Shown here: in pieces, positions 6,691-11,810 of the stretch
Numbering within the stretch: position 1 is the stretch's first letter
Layout of the letters: every line of letters begins with the position of its first letter
Assembly (NCBI GenBank): GCA_030150585.1
Contig: JASLFM010000099.1
Location: forward strand, 1 to 11,810
Source: Acidovorax sp.
GTDB lineage: Bacteria; Pseudomonadota; Gammaproteobacteria; Burkholderiales; Burkholderiaceae_C
Direction of reading: 5' to 3'
Length of the DNA stretch: 11,810 nucleotides
Translations under genes and position numbers: made by a program
Notes under the pieces: generated by a model
What the model was told of the DNA's origin: nothing
Database searches by the model: none
The model's input: the letters and a program-made list of their open reading frames with translations, nothing else

Positions 6691-6742
6691 TCACTTACGC
6701 ACCCCATACAGGACTTGCCAAAACTTATCCACATGCTTGTCC
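6679..6742 (+). repeat. 64-bp direct repeat, copy 2
   Basis: This is the second copy of the repeat at 6554-6617 (54 of 64 bases identical). It begins inside the right part of the AT-rich inverted repeat and ends 29 bp before the DUF427 stop codon. Differences cluster in the middle (four changes within about eight bases) and at the right end, leaving the DnaA box and its left flank intact. Confidence 0.85.
6725..6733 (+). promoter_or_regulatory. DnaA box 2 (TTATCCACA)
   Basis: This is a second exact DnaA box in the same orientation, 125 bp (about 12 helical turns) from box 1. A weaker, inverted look-alike, TTGGGATAA, lies at 6751-6759. Confidence 0.6.
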
Positions 6743-6771
6743 AGCGCGGCTTGGGATAAATGCGGGCTTGC

Positions 6772-7053
6772 TCAGGCCTCGACCTTGACGCCCTTCCAGA
6801 ACGCCACACGGCCGCGGATTTCCTCGGCCTCGGGCTTGGGGTCGGCGTAGGTCCAGGCGGCCTCGGGGTTGAGCTCGCCATTGACCAGCAGCGACAGGTA
6901 GGTCGCCTGTCCTTTCCAGGGGCACATGGTCTTGTGGTTGCTGAAGGTGAAGTACTCGCGCTTGAGCGCGCTGTCGGGGAAATAGTGGTTGCCCTCGACC
7001 AGGACCGTGTCGTCGCTCTCGGCGACGACCACGCCGTTCCAGATGGCTTTCAT
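6772..7053 (-). CDS. DUF427 (PF04248) family small protein
   Basis: This 93-residue protein belongs to the DUF427 family (Pfam PF04248, also named NTP_transf_9), whose biochemical role is not established. Family hallmarks are MKAIWNGVVVAESDDT at the N-terminus, VEGNHYFP (19-26), SNHKTMCPWKGQATYLSL (38-55) and GRVAFWKGVKVEA at the C-terminus. It is a compact single domain with no signal peptide or membrane segment. The start at 7053 has an AAGGAG site 7 bp upstream; an upstream ATG at 7101 would read through the divergent gene's start and is rejected. It is transcribed away from the class IV aminotransferase across a 35-bp gap that holds a perfect inverted repeat overlapping its ribosome site. 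The function remains unknown. Confidence 0.9.
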   Translation of the reverse strand: MKAIWNGVVVAESDDTVLVEGNHYFPDSALKREYFTFSNHKTMCPWKGQATYLSLLVNGELNPEAAWTYADPKPEAEEIRGRVAFWKGVKVEA

Positions 7054-7065
7054 GCAATGCTCCTT

Positions 7066-7085
7066 GGTATTCCCTACAGAATACC
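7066..7085. promoter_or_regulatory. Perfect 7-6-7 inverted repeat between divergent genes
   Basis: GGTATTC-N6-GAATACC sits in the 35-bp space between the DUF427 start (7053) and the class IV aminotransferase start (7089). It touches the DUF427 ribosome site (7061-7066) and ends 3 bp before the aminotransferase ATG. Its symmetry and 13-bp centre-to-centre spacing resemble a dimeric repressor site. It could equally form an RNA hairpin in either leader. No clear -10/-35 pair is visible here. Confidence 0.5.
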
Positions 7086-7088
7086 CGC

Positions 7089-8003
7089 ATGACCTCCCCA
7101 ACGCCCGACTACTCGCAAGGCGCGGCCTATGTCCGCGGTGCCTACGTGCCCATTGGCGAAGCCGCCATCCCGATCACCGACTGGGGCTTTCTGCGCTCCG
7201 ACGCGGCCTACGACGTGGTCACGGTGTGGGAGGGGGCGTTCTTCCGGCTCGATGCGCACCTGGAGCGCTTCTTCGCGAGCTGCGCGCGCTTCCGGCTCGA
7301 CCCGGGGCTGTCGGCCGCGCAGGTCGCCGCGGTGCTGGAGCACTGCGTGCGGCTGTCGGGCCTGCGCAGCTCCTACGTGGAGATGATCGTCACGCGGGGC
7401 CAGCCGCCCTGGGGCTCGCGCGACCCGCGCCAGGCCGTGAACCGCTTCTACGCCTTCGCCGTGCCCTACGTGTGGATCGCCAACGCTGAACAGCGCGAGC
7501 GCGGTCTCAACCTCGTGGTGAGCAGCGTGCAGCGCATCCCTGCCCATAGCGTGGATCCACGCGCCAAGAACTACCACTGGAACGACCTCACTATGGGCCT
7601 GCTGGGCGCGCTCGACGCGGGCGGCGATACCGTGGTGCTCAGCGATGGCGTGGGCAACGTGGTCGAGGGGCCGGGCTTCAACGTGTTCTGCGTGAACGCG
7701 CAGGGTGTGCTGGTCACGCCGGCCGAAGGGGTGCTCGAAGGCATCACGCGGCGCACGGTGCTGGAGATGGCCCAGGCGCAAGGCCTGCCCTGCGAGCTGC
7801 GGGCGCTGCCCGCGGCCGAGCTGCGCGGCGCGCGCGAGGTGTTCCTCTCCACCTCGGGCGGCGGCGTGTTGCCCGTCACGCGCGTGGACGGCGCGCCCGT
7901 GGGGCAGGGCGCCGTGGGGCCCATCACCCAGGGCCTGGTGCGCATGTACTGGGACTGGCACCGCGACGCGCGCTTCACCCGGGCGGTGGACTACGGCGGT
8001 TGA
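7089..8003 (+). CDS. Class IV (fold-type IV) PLP aminotransferase, (R)-amine transaminase-like
   Basis: The family contains branched-chain (IlvE), D-amino acid and (R)-selective amine transaminases and aminodeoxychorismate lyase. The 304 residues include RGAYVPIGEAAIPITDWGFL (16-35), DAHLERFF (55-62), the Schiff-base lysine K160 in DPRAKNYHWNDL, and E193 in VEGPGFNVF, which contacts the cofactor ring nitrogen. LEGITRRTVLEMAQ (216-229), a phosphate-binding TSGGGVLPV (255-263) and GPITQGLVRMYW (277-288) follow. The pattern FLRSDAAYDVV at 34-44 and the C-terminal half resemble, from memory, the (R)-amine transaminase ATA-117 more than E. coli IlvE. That points to D-amino acid or amine donors, but substrate is not proven. 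The ATG at 7089 has no clear ribosome site, so translation may be leaderless or weak. It diverges from DUF427; an SDR gene follows 93 bp later. Confidence 0.9.
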   Translation: MTSPTPDYSQGAAYVRGAYVPIGEAAIPITDWGFLRSDAAYDVVTVWEGAFFRLDAHLERFFASCARFRLDPGLSAAQVAAVLEHCVRLSGLRSSYVEMIVTRGQPPWGSRDPRQAVNRFYAFAVPYVWIANAEQRERGLNLVVSSVQRIPAHSVDPRAKNYHWNDLTMGLLGALDAGGDTVVLSDGVGNVVEGPGFNVFCVNAQGVLVTPAEGVLEGITRRTVLEMAQAQGLPCELRALPAAELRGAREVFLSTSGGGVLPVTRVDGAPVGQGAVGPITQGLVRMYWDWHRDARFTRAVDYGG

Positions 8004-8096
8004 CGCGCGGGTTGCAGTCACCTGTGTAACCGGGCGCTGCGGCGCCATGCGATAGAGTGCGCCTCCATTGCACTATCCAAGGAGGCACGGACAACC

Positions 8097-9011
8097 ATGG
8101 CAACCATCGACTTCAAGGGCCGCGTGGCCATCGTGACGGGCGCGGGCGGCGGCCTGGGCCGCCAGCATGCGCTGGCGCTCGCGGCGCGCGGCGCCAAGGT
8201 GCTTGTCAACGACCTGGGCGGCGCGGTGGACGGCAGCGGCGGCTCCGTGTCGGCGGCCCAGGCAGTGGTCGATGAAATCCGCGCGGCGGGCGGCGAGGCC
8301 CTGGCCAACGGCGCATCCGTCACCGACTTCGTGGCCGTGCAGGCCATGGTGCAGCAGGCCGTCGACGCCTGGGGGCGTGTGGACATCCTCGTAAACAACG
8401 CGGGCATCCTGCGCGACAAGTCCTTCGCCAAGATGGACATGGCCGACTTCCGCCTGGTGGTGGACGTGCATCTCATGGGCGCGGCGCATTGCTGCAAGGC
8501 CGTGTGGCCGCACATGGTGGCGCAGAACTACGGACGCATCGTGATGACGACCTCGTCCACGGGCCTGTACGGCAACTTTGGCCAGGCCAACTACGGCGCG
8601 GCCAAGCTCGCCCAGGTGGGCCTCATGCAGACCCTGGCCATCGAGGGCGCCAAGTACGGCATCCACGTGAACGCGCTGGCCCCCACGGCGGCCACGCGCA
8701 TGACCGAGGGCCTGATGCCCGAAGAGGTGCTGGCGGCCCTCAAGCCCGAAGCCGTGGTGCCCGCCATGCTGGTGCTGGTGCACGAGAGCGCACCCACGCG
8801 CACCGTGCTGTGCGCGGGCGCGGGAACCTTCGAGGCCGCGCACATCACGCTGACCCAGGGCATCCACCTGGGCCTGGGCGGCGATGTGCCCGAGCAGCTT
8901 GCCGCGCGCCTGGCCGAAGTGACCGACCGCGCGGGCGAGCAGGTGCCGCAAAGCGGCGCCGCCCAGGGCACGAACGAGGTAGGCAAGGCCCTGGCGGCTG
9001 TGCAGCGCTGA
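8097..9011 (+). CDS. Short-chain dehydrogenase, peroxisomal MFE-2-like 3-hydroxyacyl-CoA dehydrogenase type
   Basis: This is an NAD(P)-dependent classical SDR of 304 residues. It has the cofactor motif TGAGGGLGRQHA (14-25), D39 at the end of the second strand (favouring NAD), NNAGILRDKSF (100-110), catalytic serine S153 or S154, and Y166/K170 in NYGAAK. The segments LVNDLGG and LRDKSF, and the sequence around GLYGNFGQANYGAAK, are typical of the dehydrogenase domain of eukaryotic multifunctional enzyme type 2 and its bacterial relatives, which oxidise 3-hydroxyacyl-CoA. Here the domain stands alone, with an extra C-terminal tail of about 60 residues lacking hydratase or SCP2 motifs. A strong AAGGAGG lies 11 bp before the start at 8097. 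The neighbouring class IV aminotransferase gives no clear pathway. Substrate is inferred only. Confidence 0.9.
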   Translation: MATIDFKGRVAIVTGAGGGLGRQHALALAARGAKVLVNDLGGAVDGSGGSVSAAQAVVDEIRAAGGEALANGASVTDFVAVQAMVQQAVDAWGRVDILVNNAGILRDKSFAKMDMADFRLVVDVHLMGAAHCCKAVWPHMVAQNYGRIVMTTSSTGLYGNFGQANYGAAKLAQVGLMQTLAIEGAKYGIHVNALAPTAATRMTEGLMPEEVLAALKPEAVVPAMLVLVHESAPTRTVLCAGAGTFEAAHITLTQGIHLGLGGDVPEQLAARLAEVTDRAGEQVPQSGAAQGTNEVGKALAAVQR

Positions 9012-9059
9012 GCGCTATACAACAAAAAACGCCGTTTGCGCGGTGCTGGGCCGCAGTGC

Positions 9060-9077
9060 CCCGGCAAATCGGCCGGG
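9060..9077. other. Short GC hairpin between SDR and gshA
   Basis: CCCGGC-N6-GCCGGG forms a perfect 6-bp stem 48 bp after the SDR stop. Only TTG follows, so it is a poor intrinsic terminator, though it might slow or stabilise the SDR transcript. Confidence 0.3.
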
Positions 9078-9110
9078 TTGATCGGGTGTCAGGCAGCCCG
9101 GGCCGTGGCA

Positions 9111-9119
9111 TGCTAACTT
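9111..9119 (+). promoter_or_regulatory. Candidate extended -10 for gshA
   Basis: TGC-TAACTT fits an extended -10 element and would start transcription about 25 bases before the gshA ATG. No good -35 is present at the expected distance. It is the only such pattern in the 141-bp SDR-gshA gap. Confidence 0.3.
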
Positions 9120-9152
9120 CCGGCCCCACAAAGATGGATCGGTACTGAACAC

Positions 9153-10682
9153 ATGACCACACTGCACGAGCGCATCACCGCGCAAGACCCCGAGCGCCTG
9201 GCGGGCATCCGCCGCGGCATCGAGAAAGAGGGCCTGCGCGTGCTGCCCACGGGCGGCCTGGCCCTCACGCCGCATCCGCTGGCCCTCGGTGCGGCGCTGA
9301 CGCACCCCCACATCACCACCGACTACAGCGAGTCGCAGATCGAGCTCATCACGGGCGCCCCGCTGGCGGTGGAGGATTGCCTGGGCGAGCTCACCGAGAT
9401 CCACCAGTACGTGCTGCGCACCCTGGCACAGGCCGGCGGCGAGATGCTCTGGGTGTCGAGCATGCCTTGCGGCCTGCCCACGGACGAGACCATCCCCATC
9501 GGCCGCTACGGCAATTCGCACGTGGGCCGCGCCAAGAGCATCTACCGCATGGGCCTGGCGCACCGCTACGGGCGGCGCATGCAGACCATTTCGGGCATCC
9601 ACTACAACTGGTCGCTGCCCGGCGTGACGAGCGAAGAGTATTTCGCGCTCATCCGCAACTTCCGCCGCCACGCCTTCGTGCTGCTGTATCTGTTCGGCGC
9701 CTCGCCCGCGCTGTGTCCGTGCTTCGTGGCGGGGCGCCAGCACAGCCTGCAGCCCATGGGCGACGGCGGCCAGGCGCTCTACCTGCCGCACGCCACCTCG
9801 CTGCGCATGGGACGCCTGGGCTACCAGAGCGACGCGCAGGCCAGCCTGAACGTGAGCTACAACGGCCTCGAGGGCTACGCCAACTCCCTCTACGAGGCGC
9901 TCACGCGTCCCTACCCGGCCTACGAGGCCGTGGGCGTGCGCAACCCGGGCGGCGACTACAACCAGCTCGGCACCAGCCTGCTGCAGATCGAGAACGAGTT
10001 CTACGGCACCATCCGCCCCAAGCGCACCGTGCGCCCCAGCGAGCGCCCGCTGCACGCGCTGCGCGAGCGCGGCGTGGAGTACGTGGAGGTGCGCCTCATG
10101 GACCTGGATCCGTTCGTGCCCGTGGGCATCACCGCGCCCACCATGCGCCTGCTCGACGTGTTCCTGCTGCACTGCCTGCTCTCCGACAGCCCGCCGGACA
10201 CGCCCGAAGAGATCGCCGAACTCAAGCACAACCAGCACCTGACCGCCGAGCGCGGCCGTGAGCCGGGCTTGGCCCTGCTGCGCCGTGGCCAGCAGGTGCC
10301 GCTGGCCGACTGGGCCGGCGAGGTGCTGCGGGAGTGCGGCCCCATCGCTGCCGCCCTGGACGCCACCCACCGCACGCAGGACTACAGCGACGCCTTGCGC
10401 GACGCACAGGCCACGCTGCAGGATGCCGCGCGCACCCCGTCGGCGCGCGTGCTGGCCGCCATGGCGCAGCAGTACGGCAGCAATTTCGAGGCGTTCACGC
10501 ATGCCCAGTCGGCCAAAGCGCGCGACTATCTGCTGGGCCTGCCTTGGAGCGCCGCGCAGCAGCAGCGCTATGCGGCCCTTGCCGAAGAATCCCTGGCCGC
10601 GCAAAAAGCCATCGAGGCGGCCGACACATTGCCCTTTGAGACCTGGCGCCAGCAGTACATGGCACCTCAGAACCTGGGCTGA
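9153..10682 (+). CDS. gshA: Glutamate-cysteine ligase, E. coli GshA type
   Basis: This enzyme makes gamma-glutamylcysteine from glutamate, cysteine and ATP, the first step of glutathione synthesis in the cytoplasm. The 509-residue length is close to E. coli GshA (518). Motifs seen are RGIEKEGLRV (21-30), DYSESQIELITG (57-68) and YGNSHVGRAKSIYRMGL (119-135), then YGRRMQTISGIHYNWSLPG (139-157), all in the order of the E. coli-type ligase. E24, E26 and E64 are the likely metal-binding glutamates. VEVRLMDLDPF (311-321) is also conserved. The protein is intact, with no sign of frameshift. The ribosome site before 9153 is weak. gshB is not in the window. A FUSC-family gene follows after 12 bp, so the two are probably co-transcribed. 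The long antisense frame over this gene is a GC artefact. Confidence 0.96.
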   Translation: MTTLHERITAQDPERLAGIRRGIEKEGLRVLPTGGLALTPHPLALGAALTHPHITTDYSESQIELITGAPLAVEDCLGELTEIHQYVLRTLAQAGGEMLWVSSMPCGLPTDETIPIGRYGNSHVGRAKSIYRMGLAHRYGRRMQTISGIHYNWSLPGVTSEEYFALIRNFRRHAFVLLYLFGASPALCPCFVAGRQHSLQPMGDGGQALYLPHATSLRMGRLGYQSDAQASLNVSYNGLEGYANSLYEALTRPYPAYEAVGVRNPGGDYNQLGTSLLQIENEFYGTIRPKRTVRPSERPLHALRERGVEYVEVRLMDLDPFVPVGITAPTMRLLDVFLLHCLLSDSPPDTPEEIAELKHNQHLTAERGREPGLALLRRGQQVPLADWAGEVLRECGPIAAALDATHRTQDYSDALRDAQATLQDAARTPSARVLAAMAQQYGSNFEAFTHAQSAKARDYLLGLPWSAAQQQRYAALAEESLAAQKAIEAADTLPFETWRQQYMAPQNLG

Positions 10683-10694
10683 ACCGCCCGCACC

Positions 10695-11810
10695 ATGCCC
10701 AGCCCCGCCACGGCCGCCCGTCTGCGCGCAGCCCTGCGGGTGGCGCTGAGTCACTATGTGGCCAGCGGCCTGGCAGTGGCCCTCGGGCTGCTGCTGATCT
10801 CGGCCGGCGTGCGCTTGTGGCTGGGGGCCGCTGCGGCCTCGGCCGCCGCGGTAGGCGTGATCGTCGCGATCCCGCCCGATCTGCCCGCGCCACGGCGGGG
10901 CAAGTTCTGGCACATGCTGCCCGCGCCGCTGCTGGGCCTGCCGCTGTTCTTCGCAGTGCAGCGGCTGCACGATGCACCCTGGGCGCTGGGCCTGCTGCTT
11001 GTGCCCGCCACTTTCCTCGCGTTCCTGGCCATGGCCTGGGGCAAGCGCGGCGCGCCCGTCGCCATATCAGCCATGTTCGCACTGGTGTTCTCGATGGCCG
11101 TGCCCGTTCCGCCCGGGGGCGAGAGCTGGCGCGCCGCGCTCACCACCACGCTGTACTTCGGGCTCGGCGCGCTGCTGTACCTGCCCTATGCCGTGCTGGC
11201 CAACCTGGCGCTCAACGCACGCTACCGCGTGCAGTTCATGGCCGACGTGCTGCTCTCGCTCGCGGCGCTCATGCGGCTGCAGGCGCGGCAGTTCACCCCG
11301 GCACCGCGAGGGGAGGGGGCCGCCCCGCTGCCCACGGGCACGCTGCTGAGCCGCCACGCGGCACTGGCCGACCAAATGCAGGCGGCGCGCGATATCGTGC
11401 TCGAATCGCCGCGCACCCCGCGCCGCCAGCGGCTCGCGGGCATGCTGCTGCTCGCGCTCGAAATGCGCGACCCCCTGCTGGCCTGCGAGCTCGACCTGGA
11501 GGCGTTCCGTGCCCAGCCCGGTCAGGCCGGCGCGCTCGCGCGCCAGCAGGCCGTGCTGCAGGCCCTGGCCGACGAGGTCGAACAGCTCGCGGACGCGCTG
11601 CTGCTCGGGCGCCGGCCCGCCACCTCCGAGAGCCTGCTGCCCCGCCTCGACGTGCCGGTGGACGAGGCCGCGCCGGGCTTTACGCCCGAGCGGCTCGCGC
11701 GCGGCCTGTCGCACCGCATCGGGCACATCCATGACGAGGTGCGCAACCTCGTCGCCCTTGCCCGCGACGAGGCCGCGCCCGACCTGGCCGTGGTGCGCGC
11801 GAGCTGGCAG
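10695..11810 (+). CDS. FUSC-family inner-membrane protein (3' end cut by window edge)
   Basis: The 372 codons present start with an ATG 12 bp after gshA and stay open to the edge. The N-terminal 175 residues hold about six hydrophobic segments (roughly 22-38, 43-60, 75-90, 95-114, 119-138 and 148-172). A long Leu/Ala/Arg-rich, mainly helical soluble part follows. This half-membrane, half-cytoplasmic layout is that of the FUSC/YccS/YhfK group, which is linked to aromatic acid or fusaric acid efflux; many members are uncharacterised. YccS-like proteins reach about 700 residues, so roughly half may be missing. The ATG lacks a clear ribosome site, and coupling with gshA termination is likely. The substrate is unknown. 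The assignment rests on topology and general similarity, so it is less secure than its neighbours. Confidence 0.72.
   Translation, partial: MPSPATAARLRAALRVALSHYVASGLAVALGLLLISAGVRLWLGAAAASAAAVGVIVAIPPDLPAPRRGKFWHMLPAPLLGLPLFFAVQRLHDAPWALGLLLVPATFLAFLAMAWGKRGAPVAISAMFALVFSMAVPVPPGGESWRAALTTTLYFGLGALLYLPYAVLANLALNARYRVQFMADVLLSLAALMRLQARQFTPAPRGEGAAPLPTGTLLSRHAALADQMQAARDIVLESPRTPRRQRLAGMLLLALEMRDPLLACELDLEAFRAQPGQAGALARQQAVLQALADEVEQLADALLLGRRPATSESLLPRLDVPVDEAAPGFTPERLARGLSHRIGHIHDEVRNLVALARDEAAPDLAVVRASWQ

Larger units (their letters stand above)
6416..6771. other. 356-bp intergenic region with a duplicated DnaA-box unit
   Basis: This is the longest gene-free stretch. From left to right it holds a possible dispersed repeat (6426-6480), a first 64-bp repeat copy with a DnaA box (6554-6617), an AT-rich patch (17 G/C of 50 at 6651-6700), an 8-bp inverted repeat (6666-6687) and the second 64-bp copy with a DnaA box (6679-6742). 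No credible coding frame is present. Both flanking genes are transcribed leftwards, so the region would be the 5' leader of the ferredoxin gene if transcribed from DUF427. Confidence 0.8.

Noticed and set aside
6554..6742. Main chromosomal origin
   Set aside because: Only two perfect DnaA boxes were seen and no dnaA, dnaN, gyrB, rpmH or parAB nearby. A true oriC normally has more boxes and those neighbours.
6554..6742. CRISPR array
   Set aside because: There are only two copies, 64 bp long and diverged, with no regular spacer series and no cas genes.
9060..9077. Rho-independent terminator after the SDR gene
   Set aside because: A good stem is present but no T-run follows, so it is recorded only as a hairpin.
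9015..10970. 651-codon antisense open frame across gshA
   Set aside because: It lies opposite a complete, well-recognised gshA, is rich in Ala/Gly/Arg/His/Gln and shows no domain. Long antisense frames are expected in GC-rich DNA.

Overview
The window is a dense, strongly GC-rich bacterial chromosomal segment. Protein signatures and gene order suggest a betaproteobacterium, probably of the Comamonadaceae (Acidovorax-like). This placement is from recognition of the sequences, not from a search. I see no transposase, integrase, phage gene, tRNA, rRNA or CRISPR array. It reads as core genome with one unusual AT-rich intergenic stretch.

Positions 1-5946 lie entirely on the minus strand and form one tightly packed gene string. 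In transcription order it is ribBA - ribH - nusB - a class I aminotransferase - ybgC - tolQ - tolR - tolA (tolA runs off the left edge). Most junctions are 1-31 bp or overlap (ybgC and tolQ share ATGA); the largest gap is 72 bp, before the aminotransferase. The string joins late riboflavin synthesis (RibBA, lumazine synthase) and transcription antitermination (NusB) to the Tol-Pal envelope system, whose tolB and pal would be expected just beyond position 1. The RibA-like half of RibBA lacks the zinc cysteines of GTP cyclohydrolase II, so that step is probably done by another enzyme.

Positions 6119-7053 are also minus strand and hold two small genes: a 98-residue [2Fe-2S] ferredoxin and a 93-residue DUF427 protein. 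Between them lies the longest gene-free stretch (6416-6771). It contains a 64-bp direct repeat, each copy carrying a perfect DnaA box (TTATCCACA). Between the copies are an AT-rich patch and an 8-bp inverted repeat. This is the most unusual element in the window.

At 7053/7089 transcription diverges, across only 35 bp that contain a perfect 7-6-7 inverted repeat. To the right, all genes are on the plus strand: a class IV aminotransferase resembling (R)-selective amine transaminases, a short-chain dehydrogenase of the peroxisomal multifunctional-enzyme type, an E. coli-type glutamate-cysteine ligase (gshA), and the start of a FUSC-family membrane protein that begins 12 bp after gshA and runs off the right edge.
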